Shown here piece by piece: positions 33,701 to 48,700 of a DNA stretch of 64,000 nucleotides. This stretch comes from Cyanophora paradoxa. Taxonomy: Eukaryota > Glaucocystophyceae > Cyanophorales > Cyanophoraceae. The translations under genes and the position numbers were made by a program. Every line of letters begins with the position of its first letter. Position 1 is the stretch's first letter. Where the stretch lies: the NCBI GenBank assembly GCA_004431415.1, contig QPMI01000517.1, positions 1 to 64,000 of the forward strand, read 5' to 3'. Under the pieces are notes generated by a model, which made no database searches, was not told the origin of the DNA, and worked only from the letters and a program-made list of their open reading frames with translations.

Positions 33701-36700
33701 GCGGCAAAGAGCGTGACAGCGGCCGTCGTGTAGGTGGCCGTTGAGGAGACCCAAGACGCGGAGGCAGAGCCGCCCCGTAGGATGACCGTCGAGGAGACGG
33801 GATACGTGACCTGCGGGAGCGCCGCCAGGGTCGCGTCTCCCATCATCCGTGAAGCTGCGCCCTCGTAAACAAAATTGTTTCGATACAGAATTTCACGCAG
33901 TACATGCACACCCGACGGGAACGCAGCAACGCCGTCCATGCTCCAAGCGAAGATGCCGCTCGTCGCAGACACGTACAGCGCGGCGCCGTAGGCCGCGGTC
34001 GCCGTACGCGAGAGGCCGGACGGCGCGGTCCCCGCCGGCGTCACCTTCGCCCAGACATTCGCGCCGACGTCGAAAATGAAGAGGTCGGACGTGCTCGCTG
34101 GCTGCCCGGTGGACTCGAACCCGCCGAGGACGTAAATCTGACGGAACGTTTAGTCTCTCGTGGTGGAAACGGTTCTACCAAAGCAGCGCTAAGCTTAAGC
34201 CTAAGCCTCACCCGCGACAGCGTGTCCGCCACGGACAGCTCCATTAGAGCGAAGGCGCGCGGAGAAGGCGCCGAGGACGATGTTCCCGCGTTGGATAAGA
34301 GCGTCGAGCTCGGGAGACTCGTGGACGCCGTGTCGACCTCGAAGCTACGACAAGCATGACAAACACGCCTGCAATGAAAGCTCATATAAATAATTGAAAA
34401 CATGCGTACGAGATAATGCTGTTGTAGAACGTCGCCCCGGCGCCGGCCTGGCTAGCCCCTCCGAAGACGAAGACCACACTGCCCGTCGAGACGGCCGAAG
34501 AGCCGTAGCGAACGTAGCCCGAGGGCGCCTGCAGCTGCGCCCACTCCGACGCGACCGAATCGAAGAGCCAGACGTCGGTCAGCGCTGCGGAGTCGGCGCC
34601 CGTGCCGGCCCTGCGGGAATATATATATCAGCGTTCAAGCGCGAATCAGGCAACGGATCGAGGAATCGCAAACGCGAGAAGGAGGTGCGTGTCGTCGATC
34701 GAGACGAGGGCCGCGGAGCTGCGGGCGGGGGGGGCGATGCCGGAGGGCGGCGTGATGACCGTCCAAACCCCGTCGACAATGGAGTAGGCGCCGAGAACCG
34801 ATGTCGGGGCGCCCGACGCGAGCCCCCCGAACACTGCAAATTTCAGGGAGAGTGTTATAATTATACATATAAAAAATAAAGCTGCCTCGTGCTTAAAAAT
34901 CCAGATGCAAACCGTATATCCTGACGTCGGAGCAGGCGAAGCTGCCGGATAATCCGCCGCCCGGCGTCGAGATCTTCCCGCCCGAGGTGTAGGTTCCGGT
35001 TGCGGGGCTGAAGACAGTGACGGATAATTCCGACGCGGCAGCGTCGGCCTTGACCAAGTAAATCGACGTGCCGGAGGCGCAGGCATGGTCGTATCTCACA
35101 GAAGCGGACGCCACTGGCGTCCAAAACCCGGCTGCGCGCGCGCAGCGTCACACAAGCGCATGTACAGATATCGATGTAGAGACGCCGATTGATTCTGCGC
35201 ACATGCGGCGGAGCTGGGATTGAAGATTTCGTCGCTCCCAGCGACTGAGACGCCTTGGAGCAGCGAGACCGACGAAGAGCCGCTGTTCACCGCGTTCGCA
35301 AGTTTGACAGCCGCCTGCGATGCGCATGCAGTCAGTCTATTCAGCAGCTTCACGCGCGGGCAGCGCTAAATACAAGGAAACGCACCTCTCCCCCCGACGG
35401 GCCGGACCCTGTGGTCAGCGCAAGGGTGCTGCTGGACGCCGAAATAGTCTGCAGGAGGCGGCGCCGCGAGGCCGAGGCCGAGCTCGAGGTCGATCCAGAC
35501 TCCGCGACGGTGACGGGCGCGCCGGCGGCGTCGGAGGCCTGCTGCAGGAGATCCTTGATGCTGGTCGCTGAGAGGTCCGCTCGGACCGTCACCGTCGTGG
35601 CCTCTGCGGGTGCGCAGGAGGCGGCGAGGGCGCCGTCGGCCACCGTGGCCTGCTGCAGCTGGCAGGTTTGCGTTGCGCCGCAGCCGTACGACCGAGCCGA
35701 CGCGGGGCTGGAGAAGGCGGACAGGCTAAAGTCCAACAGCTCGACCCACCCGCGCTCGACGGCAGGCGTTCCGGAGGAGAGGGGCACCCGCAGGCGGCCG
35801 CAGGCGATCTCCTCCCCGAGAGCCGCCGAACCGGAGAACGAGGCCGATGCGACGTCGGCGGCTGATGGCAGCCAAGAGACGCCCGTCTGCGTTCCAAGAA
35901 AGATGTATAGCTTCAGAATGCTGCAGCGCGCCCAAGTGGGAGCATGACGATCATTCGCACCCCCGATGTGTCGAGCATAGTGACATTGACGAGCAGCCAG
36001 CGGCCGGAGGTCGGGTTTCGGGCGAGGCGCAGGTACAGCCCCTGTGCAGAGCCGGACTTTAACTTTGACTTGCTCTTAGAGCTCTTTAGGGCATTCTCCT
36101 CGCCGCCCCAGGTCATCTCCAGCACCGCGTCATACGGCGCCGACACGCGGCCGGCGTCGACCGGCGAGACATTCGTCTGCGCCCGCCGAGTCAGCATCGA
36201 TCGGATTTATGACGCGGCCCTTAGTATGCACGCACCGTGCCGGCACCGCGCTTGGGCGGCCCAACGGCGACGTTGTCGATGATGGCGCGCAGTTTTCCGA
36301 CCGCTAGCGCTGAGCCGGCGCCTTCCGATATCGACGAAGCGATGCTGAATGGGAGGACCTTCGCTTCCGCCGTCGTGGACCCTGCAGGCAGCTTTTTATC
36401 GCGCAAAGATCTTCTTATATCACCCGTAAAATGTGAGCCCGCGCACCGGTCTTGCTCTTGATAGAGAAGTAAGCGGTTGACGGAATGGGAGAGCAGCTGC
36501 GTTCCGACGCTTCGTCCAGAACGCAGGCCCTGACAGCGTACCGCCCTGCAAGCCGGTGCCGAATCGTTCTCGCGAGCGAGTGGAGCTGTCAAAATCACGC
36601 ACCTCCCGTGGAGAACGTTGGCGGGTCCAGAGAGAGCCTTGCGGAGCGGCGGCTGTTGACAAGGCCGGCCGAAGAGGCGGAAACAAAGCTGTAGATGGGC

Positions 36701-39700
36701 AGAAGTGTTACAGGGTTCAGAATGCTTATCTGCCCGAAAGCGTGTTCAAACAATGACGGCCAGTTCGAGATTCTTCGGTAAATGCACGCACTTCGACACC
36801 GGAAACCAGTCCACCGGTAATGTAGGGAATGGATAACGACTGCTGAAGGTCGATCGTAATCTCCGATGCCCCGGGGCCCAGTATTCGCACCGTCCCTGAA
36901 ATAATGCCTCAGTCCTGCAACACGCTTGTTAAAGGAATGAAATATTAATACCGGGCGCCACGTCGAAGCGGGCCATATGGCGACCGAATGCCAAGTAGAC
37001 GGCGGGCGCTTCCGGAACGGCGGCCAGCGCGATCGAGCTCGCGGCGGCGGCGGCGCTGGCGGCCGCGGGCAGCGCGTCCGCCACGGAAAGCAGCGTTGAC
37101 TCCTCGACCTCGCCGTCACTGGAAACGATGCAGAGGCGGGGACCCGAGGGGTGGCCCAGCGTCGCCGCGACCAGGTACGCGCGGCTCTGCGCACGATTTG
37201 ATTAAGGAGGGATGCAAGAGTTATGTGAAGCGTATAATATGGCACCTGCAGGAAAGCGATCTGAGCGATGGTCTCGCCGGACGCAAGCGGCGAGCGGCCG
37301 CCTGCTTTGATCTCGGAGCACGCGGCGCCGTCCTTGGATCCGGACCGCAGAGCGCAGCGGAAGAGGCGACCGTCCGTGGAGAGGACGACGGCCGACGACG
37401 AGTCCGGAGAAACGGCGAGGGCGCGGGGGCAGACGCCGCGGAGTCTGCCCGAGACCGACGACAGGCCGCCGCTCTCGTCGAGGACGTGCAGGGCGACCTC
37501 GCCCCCGCCCGCGTTGCAGCTGCCTTTGCCGGCACTGGTCTCGTCGGATTGCAGGAACACGCCCGCTATGGCTTTCGACAGAGGCGCGCGGGCCGCAAGA
37601 ACGATGGGCTTGCTGTTCGTGCTTGGAAGCGCAACCGATTTGGCTTCGAGGCCGGTGGCCGAGACGGAAACGACGAAGAGCCCCGGCGCGCGGGAGCCGA
37701 CCAGCAGACTCGAGCCCAGCCGCATGCACGCGGAAGGCTGCGAGAGGCCCGTCGATGAGACCGTTCGCTCCACGAAACTGCCGGACGACTGGCGCGTGTA
37801 GTGCACGAGCGACGAGCCGCCTGCGCAGGACGAGAAATTATACAGTTAGCTATAGATTTCGCGGCAAGAGCAAGACTTCCATATTGTACGCACTGTGCGG
37901 GGGGTCGAATGCCAGGAAGTATCCGCTTGAGCCGTCCGAGACGGCGCACTGCACACTTGCGGTCGAATCGCTGATCGGAAGGCTCCCAACGAGCGCGTCG
38001 GCCTGTGTAGCCGCGAAAACAGTTGCATACGGGGGGTTCTTCGAGGCAACAACGCCCACGGCGGCTCCCTCCGCGCTCAGCAGCTCGAAGCTTGTGGCAG
38101 CGCTAGTAGAACCCGCGGACAAATCGACGGCGCCCCTCCCGCCCGTCGGCGATATGCCGGAATACGGAAGGGCACGGCTGGAACTCTTCGCGAGCCCACG
38201 GGACGACGCCTTTGTCCCCGCATAGTCGAGGTCAAACGAGTAGATCGCGGGCAAGGCAGCGCCGCCAGCGACGAACGTGGCGACCTGGAAACGCAGTCAA
38301 AGACTGTAGAAAAGCAGCGGCTGCCACGCTCGCCTTCTGCGCCGCCCGCAGCGCGCCGGTGCTTCCTCCGAAGGACGCGAGAGCGGACTGCTCCGAGAAC
38401 TGCAGCAGTGAACGCTTGCGGCGGCGGTCGTCGGCCACGATCTGCTGCGGGCGGTAGCCCGTGAGGCGCTGGATCTGCACGGCGAGGTCCGCGAAATCGC
38501 CCGCGATGTCCGGATCGTACGCGATGGTGGCCGTCACGGGCAGCGACAACGGTAGACCTGAATTGAGTTGATTAATAATCAGCTTTGGATTGCAGAGAAG
38601 GCGCGACCTTGGCTCACCGGCGAACACGTAGGCGAGGTTGGCGCGCGCGTCTGCACCCGACTGCACGAAGTAGATCCCGGAGAGCAGTGCATCTCCGGGC
38701 GTCAGCGTTTGCATTGTTGACATGAACGTCTGCGTAATTCGGGCTACATTAGCGAGCGCCAGGGTGCCGGAAGGTGCCAGAACGAATTCGAAGACTCACA
38801 ATGATTGACGATGCAGAAACGGGGAGCGCCCACGTGTGCGTTACAGTGGCTGCCTGCAGGCGAGAGCGAGCAGGACTGCCGCTGGAAGCCGCGGGCGTCG
38901 TCTCGAGCACTTGGACCGACAGTCCGACGGAAGAGTAGCCCGGGATGGCGCGCATTCGGTCGGCGATGGAGGAAATGACGTCCGGGTCGTACTCGACGGT
39001 CTCGACGCGCGTTTCGATTCCGGCGACTCTGCAAGAAGAGTTTAATATTTGCGCTCGCGGAAGTACAGAAAACGGAAGAAATAATCTGACCTGAAAGTGG
39101 GCGTGTCGGCAAACGAAGAAATGGATGCGGCGCGAACGCGGATGAAGTACGCCCCCAGCGCTGTGTTGGACGGGATGGTCACGCGGAATGATCCGCCGCC
39201 GACGAAGACGTTCTGACCAGAAAGGAGGACCTGAGAGCGCGTTACGATAGCGGGACGCGTACGTTTACGATAGCGAGCAGGACGGAAAATACGGTGGAGG
39301 ACGACGGTCCGACGAGGAGGAGCTCCGCGTTGGACGCGAACACGGACGAGGAGCTGTACTGCACGGCGAGGTCCAGCCCGATGCCGACAACGGTGCCCTC
39401 GGTTGGCGACGTGAACGCCATGAGGAGGGTCAGCTGCGGGGTCGGCGAGGGCGACGGCGCGCGGGAGGGCGTTGCAGTCGGAGAGGGGCTTGGCGTCGGG
39501 CTGGGCGTCGGGCTGGGCGAGGGGCTCGGCGTCGGGCTGGGCGAGGGGCTGGGCGATGGGCTCGGGCTCGGCGTTGGGCTCGGGCTGGGCAATCGCGAGG
39601 GGCTGGGCGACGGGCTCGGGCTAGGCGAGGGGCTCGGGCTCGGCGAGGGACTTGGTCTCGGCGTGAAGCTCGTGTTATAGACCGCCACGGCAGCGAATCC

Positions 39701-42700
39701 GTTACTCTGGAATCCGCCACATGGTTGGTCAAACTCGAAAGGATCCGCAGCCGTGGTTCCCGGACATTGAAACGCGCATTCGTGCCGTGTGGTTGATAGG
39801 CTCGCTGCGGGCGTCGACGGCAGGGAGTTGCCGAGCTGCGAGGAATCGGAGGGGCATCAGTTCGCAAACTGCAAAATTAAAGGCAAAAATGGCAAATTCG
39901 CGAACATAGCACTCCATCCCCTGGGAGATACACAGAAAGACGAAATCAGAGAGCATTTAGATAGAACAAACAATATGCAGACCGCAAGCGCAAAGTAGCG
40001 AAAAGGACCGGAAGGATGCGTGGCCGAAAGGCTGCTGCAAAGGTCCACAGTCATGCCGAGGCTGATCAGGCTGAACGGAAAGAGTCCGAGGCCTGGCGCT
40101 GGAAAGGAGGAACCGATTGGCGGATACCATAAATATTGCCATCGACAGTACGCAGAAAGATGCTCAGAGGCGCACCAGCCGGAGCCGCCACGGTACCCAT
40201 GTCATCGGAACCGCCGAAAGCCCGGAATCGCGCAACGAAGCGCGATGTGTCGTATACTGATCGTCAGTCAGCGCTGCATTGCGGGGATCTGTTCGGCACG
40301 TGCAACATCACGAACCGATCTCGAACCGCACGTATGCAGTCCGGCTCGAAGTTCTGATGAGAAAGGGAGTTTTGAGGACCATGTTATTATCAAGATCAAA
40401 GTATTCGTAGGCTCCAATCCGTGTCGCTGCTGTCGAAGAGCCGTCGTATACATTCACTGAATCTGGATTATCGTCATTTCTGCGTTCGGGTATGAGGCTA
40501 CTGTCAGGTTCATCCGGGCGCGGACTCCAATTTAAAAAGATGTGCACGTGTATAGAAAGGTGAACTCTATTTGAACATAGCTGCCGGCAGGGGCTGTGAT
40601 CCGCCTGCGCGATGGCATGAACAGGAAGCTCTGACGAGCAATTCACCAGCAGCAGGAAACTGTAATGAGAACGCACCATTCCCTAGTCACGCTGCTCGGA
40701 CGCAAACTCGCCACTGCCTTGGTGGGATCGTTTTGACCACCGGGTCCCTCGTCAAAGTAAGTGTAGTCAGCGGTCGCATTCAACTCGCAAGGATTCCAGG
40801 TCGAGCAATTCGCCAAGATCGCCGGACTGTTGACAGCGCGGAATCGCGCGACAAACCCCGCAAACACTTCATATGCATAATTATCTGATAGTATATGTAA
40901 TGAGAACCCTGGAGAGCTATTTCACCAAGATATAACATGCTGAAACAGACCAGAGGTGAATCTGATGAACGCGAATTGCCCCGTGGTACTGAAGGCGGCG
41001 CGCTTCGGATCTCTCCCGTGCAATCTGGCAATCTGCAAAGCGTTTGCGGAAGACCCGTCGAAGACCTGCAAGAAATGTTTGCTTCGACCGCGGCACACTC
41101 TCGTGTGACTTACATCCACAAAGTCGTAGTCTTGCTGGGTTCCAAAAGAAGTAAACTCAATTTGAAGGTAGCTTCCGGTGGGGGCAGTGATAAGCCTGCG
41201 GGAATTCGTAGGGTGAGCAAACGACGGCAGCGGGATCGTATACAGAGCAGATTGTGAAATGGGCAGACGAAATCAACTGCCAGGGGATCGTTTGCAGCGC
41301 AAATTTGAAACTGTATTCGGGCGACGATAACAGGGGAGGCGGGCAGAAAGCCGAGGGTTCGGGGGGGGGGGGGGGGGGGGGGGGGGCGGAAAGGGAGGGG
41401 CCGGGGACGAGCGCGCTCGAGAGGCAGGCCCAGGGGAGAAGGAAAGGGGAGGTGGGGCGGGGGGGGGGGGAGGGCGGGGGAGGGAGGGGGGGGGAGGGCG
41501 GGGGAGGGGAGGGGGGGGGGGCCGGGGGGGGGGGGCTGTCATGATCATGCAAATGTATATGATCATCAAGATCTCGGGCTCAGAGCGCACCAAGCTCTAT
41601 TTGCATAACCAGGATAGTTTTGGCCTCTTGGCCCTTCTTCAAAGTAGGTGTAGTTGGAGGTAGCGTTCATCGCACACGGGCCCCACGTCGTGCAGTCAAA
41701 GAAGTTCGCAGTTACATTGACAGTGTAGCAGTTCAGATACGTGTAATTGCGTTTCGGGCAGGGACCGCATACGTCGTCGACGCCGCGCGCATCGACCTCA
41801 TACAACTTCGGCTCCGCGTTGGTTTTGCCCTCGATTGCATATACAGTCTTGGCGTTCGGGAAGTACCCCAAGGCGCCCACTGCGCAACGCGAATTCGAGT
41901 GGTCATTGATCATTTGAGCGGCAAACGCAGATCTTGCAATTGGTCAAGAATTTGCACGTGTTATCACGCACGTGTAAATACGGATTGCGGGGCACCGGCG
42001 CCCGTCACATTCAGCTGGTAGATTCCAGTATTCCCTCCGCAGGAAAAGGCGCAGTGCGGTCTGAAAACAAAGAAATCGTTCTTATATGGTCCGCCCGGGC
42101 CGTCATTTCCGCCACCAAAAGCCCAGAGATCTTTGCCATGTATATTCATGACCCAGCCCCTGCGCCAAAGGGCAGGCACAGTCTTGCGATTGGTTCGAGC
42201 TCAAGCGCTAGCGTCTATCATGTCTTTCGAATGCAGAAAGGATGACCATGCATTATCACGCGCAGACGGAGTCCCGTAGTTGATGGCAACCCAAGAGGGA
42301 GAGCTAGCGGCCAGATCGACGTAGCTGCGGATATGCGCACGCGAGTCAGTGATTTAGCTTCAGGGTGGCCATGTCCGGCCCGGAGAATATTAGTTCCACA
42401 CCCAAAAGCCGAAAAATATCCGTCAGAATCGGTTTCGACCCCGCCGAACGTGTACCTACGCCGAGCCTGGGTTACACAGTCTTGATTTCGCAACTTCATC
42501 TCGCAAATTGCGATTGTGTGAAGGCAAATGCATGATTGCGGGTGCAGCATGCGAGCGCTGCACGCGCACCATTTCGATCCGAGCAGAGCGCATGTCGGCC
42601 TGGCTCGCGGGGGGATCGCCGCAGACCAGCTTGTGTTGAGGACTATGCTCCATGTGCCCGACGAGATTTCGAACTTCACAACGTCTGCAGGTGCATCGCA

Positions 42701-45700
42701 TGCGCAGGCGACAATTTGTAATGGGTCGAATGATGATCATGAGTGCAGTGTCTGACCGTTCTTAACTTCTGCAGACTCGCTTGTGCCGCTGCTGATGTAG
42801 ATGGCGCCATTGTAGAGGGTCTGCCGCAGGATATATATACGATCATGCTTACATTGAATTGGTCTACAGTTTGCGCGCTCGCACCATGCAGTGATCTATC
42901 CTTGGCATCCCGGTTGATAGTTGTGTGGCATTACCAAAAGCAAGATCTGCGCACGATAGTGGCGTCTGCGCTTGTGCACTACTTGCAATCCCTCTTGCAT
43001 ATGTACAAGAAGCACCATAGACAGTCAACGCTGAGCCGATGATCCACAGCAGCTGGTTATATCCTGAAGCCGCAAAGCAAGATTCCGCAATCAGCATTCC
43101 ACCGTCATCCCCAGCATTCCGCAATTTCGAACCGCCGTAAGTGTAGACGAAACGATCGCCATCGTACACCACTGAAGCCCCAAAAGCCTGCTCCGGCTCC
43201 AAACTACCGCCGCTTGTGAACGAGATCTGCTCCCATGTCGGGAGAGCTGCGCCAAAAAGCATCAGACGCCATAGGCTGCGTTTCATGATCAGGTGCGTCC
43301 AAGTACCCGTACGCGTGTCTAAGCGAAGGCGGTGGTACTTGTCTTCGGGTTGCATCCAAGCTCCTGGCGTGTAGTTGAAGTAAACGCCCCCCTAAGCGAA
43401 TGCACGCTTCAGAACGAGTTGGAGTTCTAGATCCACAGTATAAGAGACGCTGTGAAGAGGCACAGTTGAGGAGACGCTGTTCAGTGTCTCACCAAGACTG
43501 CGAGGCTGGGCACGCCGCCGCTCGTCACGCCCGTCCCCTGCGCGGCTGGATCAGACCGGATTGTCAGAAGCGGCGGTGGATCCGGAGGAGCATGCCTGCG
43601 TCCACCGCCGCGACGGCGGCGTCCCCGCAGTCGGAGGGTTCAGCGTGAAGTGCAGAGTCTGCGAAGGCGAGTCCGTGGAGCTGCAGGGAAGGGAGAGAGC
43701 CGCGTACGCAAGCAGCACCGCGCACGTTGGGGACAGGCAGCGAGCTGGGGCTCGGCAAAGGGCTCGGGCTCGGGCTCGGTGAGGGGCTCGGGCTCGGCGA
43801 GGGGCTTGGTCTCGGCGTGAAGCTCGTGTTATAGACGGCCACAGCCACGTATTCGGATACGTATACGTTAATATGGAATCCGCCGCATGCTTGCACTAAC
43901 TCAATGGAATCCGCAGGTGCGGTTCCCGGGCATTCAATTGCGCATTCGTTCCCTGTTGCCGATAGGCTCGATGTGGGAGTCGACTGCAGCGAGTTTCCGA
44001 GCTGCGGGAGATCGAAGCAGCATTAGGTCGCGGACTGCAAATTAAAACGCTAATCTAAACATGGCGGACGTGACACTCCCTTCCCTGCGAAAAACGCAAA
44101 AAGACGATATCAAAGAGCTTCTAAATGAAACAAACAATATGCAGACCGCAAGCGCGAAGTAGCGGAAAGGACCGGCAGGATGTGTGGCAGAAAGGCGACC
44201 GCAAAGGTCCACGGTCATGTCGAGGCTCATGAAGCTGAACGAAAAGAGGCCGAGACCTGGCTCTGGAAAGGAGGTACCGATTGGCGAATACCATCGCCAT
44301 CGCGCAACTGGATGCTCAGAGGCGCACCAGCCGCAGCTGCCACGGTTCCCATGTCATCGAAACCGCCGAAGGCCCGGAATCGCGCAACAAAGCGCGATGT
44401 ATCGTATGCTGTTCTTCCGTTAGCACATGCATGTGCGGGGGTCTGTTCAGCACGCGCGACATCGCGAACCGCTCTGAAACTGCACGTAGGCAGTCCGACC
44501 CGAAGTTCTGATGAAAATTGGAGTTTCAGAAAAGTGGCGATAGGTTCCAAGACTTGTCCCCGCTGTTGACGAGCCGTCGTATACAGTCACTGAATCTGGA
44601 TACTCCCTGCATTCGGGTATCAGGCTACTGTAGGGCACGGAATTTAAATTCATGAAATGAGCACCTGTATAAAAAGGTGAACTCCATTTGAACATAGCTG
44701 TCGGCGGGGGCAGTGATGCGCCTGCGCGGACGGCATAGACAGGAGGCTCTGTCGGGCGATTCACCATCTGCAGAGAGCTCTGAAGAACGCACCAGTCCCT
44801 AGTCACGCTGTTCGGACGCAAACTCGCCACTGCCTTGGTGGGATCGTTCTGGCCACCGGGCCCCTCGTCCAAATACGTGTAGTCGCCAGTTGCATTGAAC
44901 TCGCAGGGACTCCACATCGAGCAGTTCGCAAAGATCGCCGGGCTGTCGATTGCCCGAAACCGCGCGACAAACCCCGCAAACTGTTCCAGTGCATAATTAT
45001 CTGATTGTATATCTAATGAGAACCCGGGAGAGCTATTTCACCAAGATATAACATGCTGGAACAGACCAGAGGTAAATCTGATGAACGCGAATTGCCCCGT
45101 GGTACTGAAGGCGGCGCGCTTAAGCTTCGGATCGTATCCGTCCAGTCTGGCGATCTGCAAAGCGTCTGCGGAAGACCCGTCGAAGACCTGCAAGAAAGGT
45201 TTGCTTCGACCGCGGCACACTCTCGGTTGACTTACATCCACGAAGTCGTAGTCTTGCATGGTTCGGAAAAAAGTGAACTCAATTTGAACGTAGCTTCCGG
45301 GGGGGGCAGTGATGAGCCTGCACAGATTCGGAGGTGATCATAAGGGCGAGCGAGAAAGGGGTAGACGAAATCAACTGCCAGCGGATCGTTTGCAGCGCAG
45401 ATTTAAAACTGTAGCCGAGCAGCGATAGCAGGGGAGGCGGGCAGAAAGCCGGGGGGGGGGGGGGGGGGGGGGGCCGGGGAGGGGAGGGAGGGGAGGGGGG
45501 AGGAGGGAGGGGGAGCTATGTTGAGTAGTAGATGTCAAACGACGGCAAGGGCATATGGGAGGTCGCAGTGCAACGACGACGGCAAACGATGTAGTTTGCG
45601 GTGCAGAAAGCAGGAGGTCGGAGGGAGGGAGGGGGAAGGGGGGGAGGGGTTGGGGCCTTTTCGGGGCGGGAGAGGGGGGGGGGAGGGGGGGGGACGAGTG

Positions 45701-48700
45701 CACTCAAGAGGCAGGCCTAGGGGAGAAGGGAAGCGGAGGAGGGGGGGACGGGGAGCTGTTTGAGCTAGTAGCTGTTATGATCATGCAAATGTATGTGATC
45801 ATCATGATCAGGGTCTCAGAAAGAACGCACCAAGCTCTATTTGAATTATCAGGATAGTTTTGGCCTCTTGGCCCTTCTTCGAAGTAGGTGTAGTCCGCAG
45901 TCGCGTTCATTGCACACGGACCCCACGTCGTGCAGTCGAAGTAGTTCGCAGTTATGTTCACGGTGTAGCAGCTCAGGTACGTGTAATTGCGTTGCGCGCA
46001 GGGGCCACACACGTCTTCGACGCCCCGCGCATCGATCTCATATAGATTTGTCGACGTCGACTCGCTCTCGAATATATATGCAGTCTTGGTGTTCGGGACG
46101 TACCCCAGGGCTCCCGATTGTACTGTGTAACGCAAAATGTCATTCGAATCGCAACCGCAAAATCTCGGTCACGAAATTGCACGATTTATAACGCACATGT
46201 GGGTTGCGGGACACCGGCGCCCGTCACATTCAGCTGGTAGATTCCAGTATTCCCTCCGCAGGAGGAGGCGCAATGCGGTTTGAAAACAAAGAAATCATTC
46301 TTATTGCCTCCGTTATTTCCGCCACCAAAAGCCCAGAGATCTTTGCCATTTACATTCATGACCCAGCCCCTGCGCAGAGCAGGCTCAGCATTGCAATTGG
46401 TTCGAACTTAAGCGTCTATCATGATCATGTCTTTCGAATGCAGAAAGGATGACCATGCATAATCACGTGCAGACGGAATCCCGTAGTTGATGGCAACCCA
46501 AGAGGGACCCCCAGCGGCCAGGTCGACGTAGCTTCACACACGTGCACGCGAGTCGCGATCGGCGATTCAGCTTCAGGGTGGCCGGCCCGGAAAAAGCCGA
46601 AAAAGAACATTCCACACCCAAAAGCCGAAAGATAGCCGTAAGAGTTTAAGTTGCTCCCGCCGAACGTGTACCTACGCCGAGCATTGGGCTAGAAGGTCGA
46701 GCATTGCAGATCATGGTCATGATACGTATACGTCGCTTAAGCTTGCGGGCGCCGCACCATTTCGATCCAAGCAGAGCGCATGTCGGCCCGGATCGCGGAG
46801 GAATGGCCGCAGACAAGCTCGTGTTGAGGACTGTGCTCCACGTGCCCGACAAGAGCTCGAACTTCACGACGTCTGCAGGCGCATTGCATGCATCGCACGC
46901 GCAGGTGGCATGGGCTGGAATGATGATAAGTGCATTGTCTGACCGTTTTCGTGTTGCGTGGTAGATCCGCTGCTGATGTAGATAGCGCCATTGTAGAGGG
47001 TCTGTCGCAGGATATATTTGATCATGCGTCCATTTAATTGGTTTTCTACTTGATTTATGTGTCTTGCGTGCTCGCACCATGCAATGTCCAGCCCTTGGTG
47101 TCCCAGTTGATAGTTTTGTGGCATTACCAAAAGCAAGATCTGTGCACGACAGTGGCGTTTGCGCTTGCGCACTACCCGCAATCCCTCTCGCTTGTGTACA
47201 AGAAGCACCATAGACAGTCAACGCGGAGCCGGAGTCCCCCGAGACTTTAGACCCTGAAGCCGCGAAGCAAGATTCCGCAATCAGCATTCCATTGGCACCC
47301 CCGGAAGCCTACCGGGGATGAATAAATTTCGAACCGCCGTAAGTGTAGACGAATCGATCGCCGTCGAATACTGCTGAAGCCCCGTGAACCTGCTCCGGCT
47401 CCAGACTAACGCCGCTCGTGAACGCAATCTGCTCCCATGTCGGAGGAACTGCGCACAGAATTCGAAAGCATCAGACGCCACCGGCCTGCGTTTGAGCGAC
47501 GTGACCGCGTCCAAGCACCCGTGTCCAAGCGAAGGCTGAGGTACTTGTCTTGGAGTGACATCAAAGTTGTAGTAGAAACGCCCCCCTGAGCGAATGCACG
47601 CTTTAGTTCTAGTTGGAGTTCTAGATCCACAGTTGAAGAGACGCTAGCGCTGTTTAATGTCTCACCAAGACCACGAGGCTGGACACGCCGCCGCTCGTCA
47701 CGCCCGTTCCCTGCGCGGCTGGTTCAGACCGGATTGTCGAACCGGCGGTGGATCCGGAGGAGAATATGCTTATATATACCTGCGTCCACCGCCTCGACGG
47801 CGGCGTCCCCGAGGTCGGAGGGTTCAGCGTGAAGTGCAGAGTCTGCGAAGGCGGTTCAAGAAGGCCGAGGGAAGCCAGCCGCGATCGCGATTGCGGGCAG
47901 CGCCGCGTGCGCACATTGGGAACAGGCAGCGAGCTGGGGCCCGGCGATGGGCTCGGGCTCTGCGAGGGGCTCGGGCTCGGCGACGGGCTCGGGCTCGGCG
48001 TCATCGTCGGCGAAGAGCTGGGCGACGGGCTCGGGCAGGGGCCGCAAACGTCGTCGACGCCACGCGCATCGATCTGATACAGCTTCCGCTCCGCGTTGGT
48101 GTAGCCCTCGAATGTATATGCAGTCTTGGTGTTCGGGAAGTAACCCAGGGCCCCATCTTGCGTTGTGCGACGCAAAGTGTCATTTGAATCGCAACCGCAG
48201 ATTTTGGACATAAATTACACGTTTTATCACGCACAGAAGCTTGGAGGTTGTGGGACACTGGAGCCCGTCACATTCAGCTGGTTGATTCCAGTATTCTCTC
48301 CGCAGGAGAAGGCGCAGTGCGGTCTGAAAGCATAGAAATCGGTCTTCGCGCCAGCTCCATCATGTCCACCGCCAAAAACCCAAAGGTCCTTTCCGTTAAC
48401 ATTCATGACCCAGCCCCTGCGCAGGGCAGGCTTAGCATTGCAATTGGTTCGAGCTCAAGCGTCTAGATCTATCATATATATATTCTAAATGTGGAAGGGA
48501 TGCATATGACCATGCTAAAGATCGCGCAGACGGAATCCCGTAGTTGAGGGCAACCCACGAGGGAGACCCAGCGGCCAGATTGACGTAACTGCGCACACGT
48601 GCACACGAGTCGGCGAAGCAGGTTGTCCGGCCGGGAAAACCAAAGTTCCGTACCCAAAAGCTGACATATAGCCAGTATTAGCGGTAAAACCACCGAACGT

